12,152 nucleotides of DNA from Desulfatirhabdium butyrativorans (GTDB taxonomy: Bacteria > Desulfobacterota > Desulfobacteria > Desulfobacterales > DYRK01): assembly GCA_020718785.1 (NCBI GenBank), contig DYRK01000134.1:1-12152 (forward strand). Direction: 5' to 3'. The translations under genes were made by a program, and so were the position numbers. This document shows, piece after piece, positions 1 through 7,693 of this stretch; within the stretch, counting starts at the first letter, position 1; the number at the start of each line of letters is the position of its first letter. The notes beneath the pieces are model-generated. The model was not told the origin of the DNA. It saw nothing but the letters and a program-made list of their open reading frames with translations, and searched no databases.

Positions 1-45
1 ATTGACAAATCCCAGGCATTTCCGGCGGATTTGTCAATCCGCCGG
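1..45. repeat. Two overlapping, mutually exclusive hairpins
   Basis: Positions 1-12 are the exact reverse complement of 27-38 (12-bp stem). Positions 22-30 are the exact reverse complement of 37-45 (9-bp stem, 6-nt loop). The two stems share 27-30 and 37-38, so they cannot form together. It resembles the end of a dispersed palindromic repeat. The window edge cuts whatever lies upstream, so it could also be the 3' end of an upstream transcript. Confidence 0.55.
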
Positions 46-265
46 GAGCGGCCGGTGAGCATTTCCGATCTGCCGAATGGTCTTTTTTACACCCAAGTGC
101 GACTCTTATTGCCTTGCATCCCTGATAAAAAAATATTATTATATTGGCATGTATTTTACAAAAAAACAAGATTAAAACACTTTCCGATCAAGATTGGACA
201 GAATAACAAAGCGAATATGCCGAGTCAAGGTGTTTTTCCTCTTTTTCCGAACTTGAAATTGTCAT
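46..265. other. Intergenic leader without a recognisable gene
   Basis: This A/T-rich stretch precedes the phoH-like gene. The open frames crossing it have no ribosome binding site and no recognisable protein character. I see no RNA gene. A poor sigma-54-like sequence around 144-160 is listed among the rejected items. Confidence 0.5.
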
Positions 266-295
266 TTGCAATCGCTTGAATTTTTATGCTATAAA
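266..295 (+). promoter_or_regulatory. Possible sigma-70 promoter for the phoH-like gene
   Basis: TTGCAA at 266-271 and TATAAA at 290-295 are separated by 18 bp, and the gene starts 30 nt further on. Both boxes are imperfect and the region is A/T-rich, so a chance match is possible. Confidence 0.35.
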
Positions 296-324
296 TAAAG
301 GGAAGAAGGTCAAAACTGAAAAAA

Positions 325-1356
325 ATGGAAAATCTGAAAGCAACCCGGTCGAATACATCGGATGAATCTGACAGCACGGATACGCTGTCTGACAGTAAAA
401 AAAACAAGGTTACCTTTACGGACATAGAACTGTCAAGGCAGTTGTTCGGCGAACACAACGGCAATCTGCATAAGATCGCGGACGCGGTCGGGGTTATGAT
501 TCATGCCAGAGGCAACAGTGTGTTTATTCAGGGCGATGAGATCGCGGCCGATCTTGCCCGGAATATCCTCAGACAATTATACGGTCTGCTGAAAAGCGGG
601 TATCCGGTTTATCCCAATGACGTTGATTATGCGATCCGGGCATTGAGCAAGGATGACCGTACCCAGTTGAAAGAAATTTTCACTGATACGGTCTGTGTCA
701 CATCGAAAAAAAGTGCCATAACCCCTAAGAGCCAGACACAGAAGGAATATATTGACGCTATCCGGAGTTTTGATATTGTGTTCGGCATCGGGCCCGCAGG
801 AACAGGCAAAACATATCTGGCAATGGCAATGGCTGTTTCCGCGCTGTCAAAAGGATTGGTCAGCCGGATTGTCCTGACGCGCCCCGCGGTGGAAGCAGGC
901 GAGGCACTGGGCTTTCTGCCCGGGGATCTTGCGGAAAAGGTCAATCCATATCTGAGACCTCTTTATGACGCGCTCCATGACATGATGCGTTTTGAAAAAG
1001 CCTCGGGACTGATGCAGCAGGGCGTGATTGAGGTCGCGCCGCTGGCATTTATGCGCGGCAGGACATTAAACGATTCCTTTGTGATTCTGGATGAGGCACA
1101 GAACACCACATCGGAGCAGATGAAAATGTTTCTGACGCGTATCGGATTCAATTCAAAGGCTGTCATCACCGGCGACATCACTCAGGTTGATCTTCCGGTC
1201 GAAAAACCTTCGGGGCTTATCGAAGCAAAAAAAATACTTCAGGATATCGAAGGGATAAAATTTGTTTTCTTCTCAAAGACCGATGTGGTAAGGCACAAGC
1301 TGGTTCAGGATATCATCAGGGCTTACGAAGAACTGAGCGCGGGCAGGAAAAAATAA
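325..1356 (+). CDS. ybeZ: PhoH-like ATPase (YbeZ)
   Basis: A 343-residue cytoplasmic P-loop ATPase of the PhoH/YbeZ family, a family associated with YbeY in 16S rRNA maturation and RNA quality control. The first 30 residues are polar and poorly conserved-looking, followed by a KH-like RNA-binding segment (about 31-90). The ATPase core has Walker A GPAGTGKT at 156-163, Walker B VILDEAQN at 253-260, and a sensor-like TGDITQVDLP at 282-291. It ends with the family's typical helix (SKTDVVRHKLVQDIIRAYE). Length is normal for the family. The ATG at 325 lies 15 nt after a purine-rich AGAAGG, which is long. An in-frame CTG at 316 is better spaced, so a non-ATG start is possible. The gene belongs to the same functional group as the HD and ybeY genes downstream, but a toxin-antitoxin module separates them. 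The symbol phoH is also widely used for this family. Confidence 0.95.
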   Translation: MENLKATRSNTSDESDSTDTLSDSKKNKVTFTDIELSRQLFGEHNGNLHKIADAVGVMIHARGNSVFIQGDEIAADLARNILRQLYGLLKSGYPVYPNDVDYAIRALSKDDRTQLKEIFTDTVCVTSKKSAITPKSQTQKEYIDAIRSFDIVFGIGPAGTGKTYLAMAMAVSALSKGLVSRIVLTRPAVEAGEALGFLPGDLAEKVNPYLRPLYDALHDMMRFEKASGLMQQGVIEVAPLAFMRGRTLNDSFVILDEAQNTTSEQMKMFLTRIGFNSKAVITGDITQVDLPVEKPSGLIEAKKILQDIEGIKFVFFSKTDVVRHKLVQDIIRAYEELSAGRKK

Positions 1357-1418
1357 AAAAATCTCGGAAGAGAGGGGCGGACGGGGAAAGATTCTGTTGC
1401 CCCTCTCAAGCGATTTTT
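1357..1418 (+). terminator. Possible terminator behind the phoH-like gene
   Basis: A 9-bp perfect stem pairs 1370-1378 with 1399-1407 across a 20-nt loop. An outer A-rich/T-rich pairing (1357-1363 with 1412-1418) ends in five T residues. It starts right after the phoH-like stop codon. The large loop and the interrupted stem make it less than ideal. If real, it partly uncouples the genes downstream from phoH. Confidence 0.45.
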
Positions 1419-1441
1419 CTGATGATATTCTTACCACTGTA

Positions 1442-1470
1442 ATGTCATTCTGAGCGCAACGAAACAGAAT
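1442..1470. repeat. Fragment resembling a widespread GTCATTCTGAGCG dispersed repeat
   Basis: The stretch beginning TGTCATTCTGAGCGCAACG resembles an intergenic repeat I recall from many unrelated bacterial genomes. Only one copy is seen here, so the call rests on memory of the motif rather than on recurrence in this window. Confidence 0.3.
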
Positions 1471-1491
1471 TAAAATAAGGCAAAAAATAAA

Positions 1492-1764
1492 ATGGTAACA
1501 TTGGATTATGCCCTTGATATTGTGATGCAGCTTTTACCTGAACAGCGTGAAATGCTTATGGAGATGATCCGAAAACAGCAGATTGAAAGCCGCAGAAAAG
1601 AGATTGCCGGGGATGCTCGGGAGGCAATTTCAGAATTTCATGCAGGCAAGTTAAAACCGAAAACTGCCGATGAAATTATTGCCGAACTCCGTGCAGATTT
1701 AACTCAGGAAACAGATGAACAGAAAACTTGTTCTGACTCCGAAATTCAAGCGTATTTTCCGTAA
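1492..1764 (+). CDS. Putative antitoxin of a type II toxin-antitoxin module
   Basis: A 90-residue, mostly helical, charged protein. The N-terminal part (residues 1-30) has an amphipathic helix (LDYALDIVMQLLPEQREMLME). The middle is rich in K/R/E, and the C-terminal part is acidic (EIIAELRADLTQETDE) and probably wraps around the toxin. An AAGG lies 11 nt upstream of the ATG. The last 50 bp overlap the start of the toxin gene in another frame, a layout common in RelE/YafQ-type pairs where toxin translation is coupled to the antitoxin. The specific DNA-binding fold cannot be assigned by eye. The call depends mainly on size, charge pattern and the recognisable toxin beside it. Confidence 0.7.
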   Translation: MVTLDYALDIVMQLLPEQREMLMEMIRKQQIESRRKEIAGDAREAISEFHAGKLKPKTADEIIAELRADLTQETDEQKTCSDSEIQAYFP

Positions 1765-2002
1765 ATTTGTCCGTCATAATAGGAAACTGCAAAAGCGGAT
1801 TGAAGAAACTTTAAAACAAATGGAGACAGATGTGTTTTCTTCTCATCTCGGAACACATAAACTTGAAGGTGAATTACTTGGATTGTATGCCTGTTCATGC
1901 GGCTATGACTGCCGTATAGTCTTTTCTGTTGAAAAGGATAAAGAGACTGATAAAGAAATAATTGTTCTTATCAGCATCGGAACACATAATGAGGTTTATT
2001 AA
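1715..2002 (+). CDS. RelE/YafQ-family mRNA interferase toxin
   Basis: A 95-residue basic protein of the RelE/ParE superfamily, expected to cleave ribosome-bound mRNA when freed from its antitoxin. The N-terminal basic helices (FKRIFRKFVRHNRKLQKRIEE, about 11-31) are followed by THKLEGELLGLYAC (47-60), a strand with CRIVFSV (66-72), and a C-terminal ISIGTHNEVY (86-95). This last block matches the YafQ-like GTH-x-x-(V/L)-(Y/F) ending, and H91 is a candidate catalytic residue. An AGGA at 1706-1709 sits 5 nt before the ATG, which supports this start inside the antitoxin gene. The stop is only 16 nt before the HD phosphohydrolase start, so the two are probably co-transcribed. Exact subfamily (RelE, YafQ or YoeB-like) is not certain. 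Confidence 0.85.
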   Translation: MNRKLVLTPKFKRIFRKFVRHNRKLQKRIEETLKQMETDVFSSHLGTHKLEGELLGLYACSCGYDCRIVFSVEKDKETDKEIIVLISIGTHNEVY

Positions 2003-2018
2003 GGTATAAGCGGGAAAA

Positions 2019-4520
2019 ATGATTGCAGTTGATACGAACAAAATGAATGCACACCGTTTAAAATTTGACATTCCAATTATTATGAAAAAAAGAAAAGAGA
2101 AGCTCCAAATTTTTTTTTACCACAGCAAAACGGTCCGGGGATTTATTCTTGCTGCCATAATGAGCATATTTTCCCTGATGCTGTATCCGAATCTTGCCAC
2201 CACAAATTATTCTTATGGAATAGGAGATGTTGCTGAAAGGGATATCAAAGCGCGCGAAGATTTTTTTATCGAAGATGAACGGGCAACAGAAACAGCGCGT
2301 GCCGAAACTGCCGAAAAGGTGCTGACTGTTTATGACCGGGATGCCGGTCTTCTGCCGAGAATTACCCGGCAGTTGACTCAGGCTTTTGACGAAATGCGGA
2401 AAATTGTCGAGACTGAAAGAGAGAAAAATCAGAACGGAAATAACCCCGAACAGAAAACCGACCTGCAAAATACAGCGGCTCCCCCTTCCGAAACAACTCC
2501 TCTGCCTGAAAAATCGTCTGTACAAAGTCAGACAAAAGCTGATTTTGAGAAAAAAGCAGGTCTTTCTGTCAGTGACGAAGTTTTCAAGCTTCTGGAAAAA
2601 GAGGGCTTTTCAAAAAATATCCCGGACATTGTCATTCAGATTGTCAAACAGATATTGGAAACCGGCGTGGTTGCCAACAAAGAAATGCTTCTTTTGGAAA
2701 GCGGCAAAGGCATTATGCTGAGGGATCTGGAAACAAAAACCGAAAATGCCACGCGTAACCTGAAGTTATTCTACGGTCCCGAACAGTATAAAGAAATGGT
2801 CCGGATTGTCGCACAGCCGCTGGTCAAAGATATCAGCAAAGCGATGATTCCCGTGATTGTGGATTTTGCAACCCAGTTTATTCAGCCCAATATCACATTG
2901 AACAGAAATGAAACCGAGGAACGGAAAAAGAAAGCTGCGGAAGATGTCAAACCGGTGCTTCAGAAAATAAAAGCCGGGGAAATGGTGCTGAGAGAGGGTG
3001 AAATTGTCACTGAAGCCAAGATGCTGAAGCTTAAAGCCATGAATGCCGACAGAAGGAAGGATAAAATATATGCCCGAAGTGTCGGCATGGTGTCAATGAT
3101 TCTGTGTCTGCTGCTGGTAGTATATACGCTCCATGAGCCGATGTTTAAGAACAATAAAGATGTTCTGTTTATTGCCACCCTTCTCGTTGCCTTTTTTTTT
3201 CTTCCCAAAGTATTATCCGGTCTGTTCGAATCAATGCCTCAGAACAAGCCTTCCGACATCACCGATTCATCGCTGACTTTCGGTATTCCGCTTGCATCGG
3301 GAGCAATGCTGGTCTGTCTGTTCATGGGGCTTGAGGCGGCTTTTTCTTTTGCCGCTGTGATTGCAATCTGCACAGCTCTGATTTTTCAAAACCGCTTTGA
3401 AATTTTTATTTATTTTTTTCTCAGCGGTATCATGGCTGCTTTCTGGATAAAAGAGTGCAGGGAACGCAAAGTCTTTATTACCGCCGGGGTGAGACTGGGG
3501 GGACTGAATCTGGTACTTGCAACCGCCGCAAATGTGTATATCGGGATTTACTCGGGCATGGAACTGTTCTGGGACTGGGCTTTTGCATTTTTGGGCGGTA
3601 TAGGATCAGGTATTATCACAGCCGGAATCGCACCGCTGATCGAAATGGCTTTCTCTTATACTACAGATATCACACTGCATGAACTTGCGAATCTCGACCG
3701 GCCCATTTTGCGCCGCCTTATGCTGGAAGCTCCCGGAACTTATCATCATTCCGTAGTTGTAGGATCCATGGTGGAAGCCGCTGCATCCGAAATCGGCGCG
3801 AATACTCTTCTTGCCAGAGTCTGCGGATATTATCACGATATCGGCAAAATCAAAAAACCGCTTTATTTTATCGAAAATCAGACCGACGGTATCAACAGAC
3901 ACAACAAACTGGCGCCGTCTATGTCCAGTCTGATTCTGATCGCGCATGTGAAAGACGGCGTTGACATCGGCAGGCAGAACAAACTCGGTGAGAAGATTAT
4001 TGATACTATCGAGCAGCATCACGGCACAAGTCTTATTAAATTTTTTTATGAAAAAGCCAAACAGTTAAAAGGCGAGGATGCTGTAAAGGTGGAAGAATTC
4101 AGATATCCCGGACCCAAGCCCCAGACCCGTGAAGCAGGTCTGGTCATGCTGGCGGATGTAGTCGAAGCTGCCTCAAGAACCCTTGAGAATCCAACGCCGT
4201 CAAGGATTCAGGGGCATGTAAACAAACTGATAAACGGCGTTTTCACGGATGGTCAGCTGGATGACTGCGAGCTGACTTTGAGAGACCTGCACAGTATTGC
4301 CAAAAGTTTCAATAAAATATTAAACGGCATCCATCATCATCGGATTGAATATCCTGAAAGCTCGGGCAGTAAAGAGAAAAAAGAGAAAAAAGAAGACAGA
4401 GAAGATAAGAAGGATAAAAATGTCAGTTCTGATCACCAACAGACAAAACAGTCAAAAGATAGTCCCGGAAAAAGTAAAGAAAGCAGCGAAGGCAGCCTTA
4501 AACGCCTTGGAGTGTCCTGA
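2019..4520 (+). CDS. 7TM-HD family membrane phosphohydrolase (PgpH-like)
   Basis: An 833-residue membrane protein with the layout of 7TM-HD proteins: an N-terminal membrane segment (about 39-57), a large extracytoplasmic domain (58-350) with a low-complexity stretch near 134-172, a cluster of membrane segments (351-548), and a cytoplasmic HD domain (about 550-780). Metal-ligand motifs are visible: PGTYHHS with H576/H577, YYHDIGK with H606/D607, H643 and H667/H668. In Listeria, PgpH of this family hydrolyses cyclic di-AMP; the substrate here is inferred, not shown. The ATG at 2019 has CGGGA just upstream and follows the toxin stop by 16 nt; ATGs at 2043 and 2082 lack a binding site. The last 50 or so residues are a Lys/Glu/Asp/Ser-rich tail, of which about 33 codons lie in the 101-bp overlap with ybeY and so look like a by-product of that overlap. 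Confidence 0.93.
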   Translation: MIAVDTNKMNAHRLKFDIPIIMKKRKEKLQIFFYHSKTVRGFILAAIMSIFSLMLYPNLATTNYSYGIGDVAERDIKAREDFFIEDERATETARAETAEKVLTVYDRDAGLLPRITRQLTQAFDEMRKIVETEREKNQNGNNPEQKTDLQNTAAPPSETTPLPEKSSVQSQTKADFEKKAGLSVSDEVFKLLEKEGFSKNIPDIVIQIVKQILETGVVANKEMLLLESGKGIMLRDLETKTENATRNLKLFYGPEQYKEMVRIVAQPLVKDISKAMIPVIVDFATQFIQPNITLNRNETEERKKKAAEDVKPVLQKIKAGEMVLREGEIVTEAKMLKLKAMNADRRKDKIYARSVGMVSMILCLLLVVYTLHEPMFKNNKDVLFIATLLVAFFFLPKVLSGLFESMPQNKPSDITDSSLTFGIPLASGAMLVCLFMGLEAAFSFAAVIAICTALIFQNRFEIFIYFFLSGIMAAFWIKECRERKVFITAGVRLGGLNLVLATAANVYIGIYSGMELFWDWAFAFLGGIGSGIITAGIAPLIEMAFSYTTDITLHELANLDRPILRRLMLEAPGTYHHSVVVGSMVEAAASEIGANTLLARVCGYYHDIGKIKKPLYFIENQTDGINRHNKLAPSMSSLILIAHVKDGVDIGRQNKLGEKIIDTIEQHHGTSLIKFFYEKAKQLKGEDAVKVEEFRYPGPKPQTREAGLVMLADVVEAASRTLENPTPSRIQGHVNKLINGVFTDGQLDDCELTLRDLHSIAKSFNKILNGIHHHRIEYPESSGSKEKKEKKEDREDKKDKNVSSDHQQTKQSKDSPGKSKESSEGSLKRLGVS

Positions 4521-4878
4521 CGGCGAACTTTCCCTTCTCATTGTTGACGATGCTGAAATTGCAGCATTTAACAAAGATTATCTCAAACGGGAAGGACCGA
4601 CCAACGTGATTGCCTTTCCCATGCGTGAAGGCGAGTTCGGAAATATAAATCCGCTTCTTCTCGGCGATGTGGTTATTTCCTCGGAAACAGCACAGAGAGA
4701 GGCTGAAGAACTGGGTATCGGCACAGAAGAGCGGTTTATGCAGCTGCTGATACATGGCATTCTTCATCTCTTCGGCTACGACCATGAAAACGATGAGGAA
4801 GAGGCGGTCCGGATGGAGACAAAGAGTGAAGAGCTTTTGAGACTGATATCTGCTGACCGTATGGAGAGAGTGTTTTAA
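4420..4878 (+). CDS. ybeY: Endoribonuclease YbeY (16S rRNA maturation)
   Basis: A 152-residue cytoplasmic metalloprotein of the UPF0054/YbeY family, needed for 16S rRNA 3'-end maturation and 70S ribosome quality control. The signature HGILHLFGYDHE gives three zinc ligands, H112, H116 and H122. The family motif TNVIAFP is at 61-67, followed by LLLGDVVIS at 79-87. The frame is open from 4345, but the family N-terminus begins at MSVLI. The ATG at 4420 has an excellent AAGAAGGA ending 5 nt upstream, so I place the start there. The gene overlaps the end of the HD gene by 101 bp in another frame. Length is normal. Confidence 0.96.
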   Translation: MSVLITNRQNSQKIVPEKVKKAAKAALNALECPDGELSLLIVDDAEIAAFNKDYLKREGPTNVIAFPMREGEFGNINPLLLGDVVISSETAQREAEELGIGTEERFMQLLIHGILHLFGYDHENDEEEAVRMETKSEELLRLISADRMERVF

Positions 4879-4899
4879 AAGTATAATTTTTTTGCGGTG

Positions 4900-4921
4900 G
4901 AACAGGCATTTTTGCCTGTTC
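4900..4921. terminator. Hairpin in the convergent ybeY/priA gap
   Basis: A perfect 9-bp stem (4900-4908 with 4913-4921) closes a TTTT loop between the converging genes. No T-run follows it in either direction, so it may be a Rho-assisted or transcript-protecting hairpin rather than a classical intrinsic terminator. Confidence 0.45.
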
Positions 4922-4926
4922 ATGAT

Positions 4927-4987
4927 AAAGGTCAGACAGAAATGTCTGACCCGCCGAATCTTATAAATCATAATGGTCGGTCGCTTA
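4927..4987 (-). repeat. Left arm of a 61-bp inverted repeat flanking priA
   Basis: This stretch is the reverse complement of 7694-7754 with one mismatch (4953 against 7728). It contains its own 9-bp hairpin (4930-4938 with 4943-4951, GAAA loop). It lies 13 bp beyond the priA stop codon. The identity shows it is a copy of a dispersed repeat rather than a gene-specific terminator, although it may serve as one. Confidence 0.9.
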
Positions 4988-5000
4988 TGGAAAGGTGTTT

Positions 5001-7466
5001 TTAAAACATAAAAAACGGATCCGCATCTGTCGTGACTTTAACCTTGCGGTTATTTATAACAGACTGATTTTCAAGCGTCACACAGCGGACAAAGCGGTGA
5101 AGCACTGTCACGTTCAGTCCTTTCAGAAGAATCTGCCAGCGGTAATCCCCTGCTACTTTTGATATGGATGCCTCAATCGGTCCCAGTATTTTCACGCTGT
5201 CTGAAAACAGGGGATCGCTTTTATGCAGATTGCGGCAGAACTCTCCGATATCTTTGGCAAAAGCCGCGGTGATTTTTTTGTCTTTTCCTGAAATTCTGAG
5301 TTGAACAAGCCGGGAAAATGGCGGATAGCCCAGGGCTTTGCGGAACTCGATCTCTTTGGCGTAAAATGCCCTGAAATCCTGACTCATGGCAGAGATGATG
5401 CTGAAATGATCCGGATTATAGGTCTGCAGAATGACTTTGCCGGGAACATCTCCCCGTCCTGCCCGTCCGGAGACCTGCGCCAGCAGTTGAAATGTCCGTT
5501 CTGCTGCCCGGAAATCGGGAAAAGACAGCGAGAGGTCGGCACAGATAATCCCCACCAGCGTAATCATCGGAAAATCATGTCCTTTTGCCACCATCTGAGT
5601 TCCCACAAGAATGTCGGTCTGATGATTTCGGACATTTTTGAGGATATCGGAAAGGGCATGTTTATGACTCACGGTGTCGCGATCCATCCGGGCAATTCTG
5701 GCATCCGGGAAAAGAGATTTCACCGAGGCTTCGAGCTTTTCCGTGCCGATACCGAGCATTATGATACCGCGGGAACCGCAGGTAGGACAGCCGGAATCCC
5801 GGCTGATGCTGAATCCGCAGTAATGACATTTGAACACATCTTCTGCCCGGTGAAATGTAAGAGTGATATCGCAGTGTTCGCAGCCTATGGCATCACCGCA
5901 GGCCGCACAGACCGGAAATCCGGCAAATCCCCGGCGGTTAAGGAACAGAAGCACCTGTTCGCCCCGAGACAAAGTGTCTTTCATTGCGCTGTGAAGTTCC
6001 GGGCTGATGAATTTACGAATGCCCTTTTCATCCCTGTAATTACGCAGATCAACGAGATGAATCGCCGGGAGCGGACGGTTTTCAACCCGCCGGCTCAGGG
6101 TAAGCTCGGTGAGTTTTCCGCTTTCGGCATTGAAGCAGGACTGAACCGAAGGAGTGGCAGACCCCAGAACTGCCACAGTTTTGAGCAGCTTTGCCCGTAC
6201 CAGAGCCAAATCTCTGGCATTATACAGGAGATCGTTTTCCTGCTTGTAAGAGGGATCATGTTCTTCATCAGCTATAATCAAACCTATGTATTCAAAAGGC
6301 GCAAAAACAGCCGACCTCGCGCCGACCGCAATGCCTGCCTCATTCCGGAGAATACGCATCCACTGGTCATATCTCTCCCCGCGTGAAATTCCGCTGTGAA
6401 GAATTGCAACGCTCTCTCCGAACCGCGCCCGGAAGCGTGTTTCCATCTGAGAAATCAGAGCAATTTCAGGAACCAGCACCAGCACAGTCTGTCCCCGGCG
6501 GATGACTTCCGCGGCAATATGCAGATAAACTTCGGTTTTTCCGCTGCCGGTAACACCTGCCAGCAAAAAAGCTGAAAATCCTTTTCCCAGCGCATTGATA
6601 ATCTGTGAAACTGCACTGTTCTGTTCGGCATTAAGTACTCGAGGCATATCCGGAGTCACCGTTTCGCCGAAAGGATTTCGGTAAACATTTTTTTCAAATA
6701 CGGAAATATATCCGCTCTGTTCAAGGGATTTGACGACAGAGGAGGCTGAAGGAACCTCTGCTTTCAGGTTTTTGACAGAGATTTCACCTTCTGATCTCAG
6801 AATCTCAATAATTTTTTTTTTTGACTCGGAAAGCTTATCAAAAGGAATATCTGATCCGGAGTGCAAAAATTCTTTTTTTTGCATCAGCCGAACCCACCGT
6901 TCTGTCAGAGACTTGGTTCCTCGGCCCGACAGTTCTCTTTTTCTGACAATCCATCCGGAGTTTTCCATTGTACGGATCAGGGCATTCGGAATATCCCGGT
7001 TTATGAGCTTTGAAAGCTGCTTCAATCGGCACGGCTCCCGGTTCAGAAAGGTCAGAATTTCACGCTGCAAAGGAGTGAGGCCTGTTCCGGAAATAGCAGC
7101 CTGTCCGGAAACCGTTATCTCAAGCAGGACAAGATCATAAATATTCAATCCTCCCGGAAGCGCGTTGCGGATGACTTCTCCGAGCGGATACATATAATAT
7201 TCGCTGATCCATCTGAAAAAAGGAATCATGATTTCCGGAAACAGCGGCGTTTCGTCCAAAACATCCAGAACTGTTTTGATTTCATACTGATCCGAATATT
7301 CGCCTTTTCCCAGCACATATCCCGTAACTCTGCGCTTCCCGAAAGGAACCAGCACCCGCTTTCCCGCAGAAACAAAGGGCAGCAGAATTTCCGGGACCGT
7401 ATAGCTGAAGGTATGGGCGATTGGAACAGCCACTGCGACATCAATAATTGTCAGGTCTGCTGTCAT
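5001..7466 (-). CDS. priA: Primosomal protein N' / replication restart helicase PriA
   Basis: A superfamily 2 3'-5' DNA helicase that reloads the replisome at stalled forks. Numbered from the chosen start (821 residues), the N-terminal DNA-binding domain opens with VAVAVPIAHTFSYTVPE. A winged-helix region follows near 185-255. The helicase core has Walker A GVTGSGKT at 304-311 and Walker B DEEH at 400-403. Eight zinc-binding cysteines (520, 523, 529, 532, 547, 550, 560, 563) form the insertion typical of PriA. Helicase motif VI SGRAGRG is at 666-672. All key residues are present. The start at 7466 is chosen because family members begin about ten residues before the VAVAVP-like segment. In-frame ATGs at 7511 (weak GCGGA upstream) and 7559 (inside a tandem repeat) are possible but less likely. 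The gene is somewhat longer than the usual 730 or so residues, mainly in the linker before the helicase core. It converges with ybeY. Confidence 0.95.
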   Translation of the reverse strand: MTADLTIIDVAVAVPIAHTFSYTVPEILLPFVSAGKRVLVPFGKRRVTGYVLGKGEYSDQYEIKTVLDVLDETPLFPEIMIPFFRWISEYYMYPLGEVIRNALPGGLNIYDLVLLEITVSGQAAISGTGLTPLQREILTFLNREPCRLKQLSKLINRDIPNALIRTMENSGWIVRKRELSGRGTKSLTERWVRLMQKKEFLHSGSDIPFDKLSESKKKIIEILRSEGEISVKNLKAEVPSASSVVKSLEQSGYISVFEKNVYRNPFGETVTPDMPRVLNAEQNSAVSQIINALGKGFSAFLLAGVTGSGKTEVYLHIAAEVIRRGQTVLVLVPEIALISQMETRFRARFGESVAILHSGISRGERYDQWMRILRNEAGIAVGARSAVFAPFEYIGLIIADEEHDPSYKQENDLLYNARDLALVRAKLLKTVAVLGSATPSVQSCFNAESGKLTELTLSRRVENRPLPAIHLVDLRNYRDEKGIRKFISPELHSAMKDTLSRGEQVLLFLNRRGFAGFPVCAACGDAIGCEHCDITLTFHRAEDVFKCHYCGFSISRDSGCPTCGSRGIIMLGIGTEKLEASVKSLFPDARIARMDRDTVSHKHALSDILKNVRNHQTDILVGTQMVAKGHDFPMITLVGIICADLSLSFPDFRAAERTFQLLAQVSGRAGRGDVPGKVILQTYNPDHFSIISAMSQDFRAFYAKEIEFRKALGYPPFSRLVQLRISGKDKKITAAFAKDIGEFCRNLHKSDPLFSDSVKILGPIEASISKVAGDYRWQILLKGLNVTVLHRFVRCVTLENQSVINNRKVKVTTDADPFFMF

Positions 7467-7542
7467 ATTCAGTACAGGATTTACATGATTTTCACGGAAA
7501 ATGCAATTCATTTCAGCAGTTCCGCAAGACCGGAGTGCAAAA

Positions 7543-7670
7543 ATTCCTGAGGAGTGCATAGTAAAGCGGGTTTGAAACCCGCCTTACACTCGGCGTCGGC
7601 TGTCAGATTCTTGAGGAGTGCATAGTAAAGCGGGTTTGAAACCCGCTTTACACTCGGCGTCGGCTGCCAG
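7543..7670. repeat. Two tandem 64-bp repeats with internal palindromes
   Basis: Copies 7543-7606 and 7607-7670 match at 61 of 64 positions. Each contains a palindrome centred on one G. In the second copy it is perfect over 27 bp (7625-7651); the first copy (7561-7587) has one broken pair. The repeat begins upstream of priA and contains the most upstream possible priA ATG. The T-to-C type differences suggest a fairly recent duplication. Confidence 0.93.
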
Positions 7671-7693
7671 TCAGAATTAAATTAACTGGGTAC

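Noticed and set aside
144..160. Sigma-54-like sequence TTGGCATG-N4-TTACA
   Set aside because: Spacing fits, but the -12 GC is AC, the region is A/T-rich, and no activator site or gene start lies close by.
31..279. 82-codon plus-strand open frame at the left end
   Set aside because: No ribosome binding site, begins inside a palindromic repeat, and shows no protein-like pattern.
4345..4419. N-terminal extension of YbeY
   Set aside because: The 25 extra residues are a Lys/Arg-rich translation of the overlapping HD tail. The strong RBS and family N-terminus point to 4420.
5301..6386. 361-codon open frame antisense to priA
   Set aside because: priA is clearly coding on the other strand with all motifs. 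The antisense frame has no recognisable domain or start signal.
7543..7670. CRISPR array
   Set aside because: Only two directly adjoining copies with no spacers between them; this is a tandem duplication.
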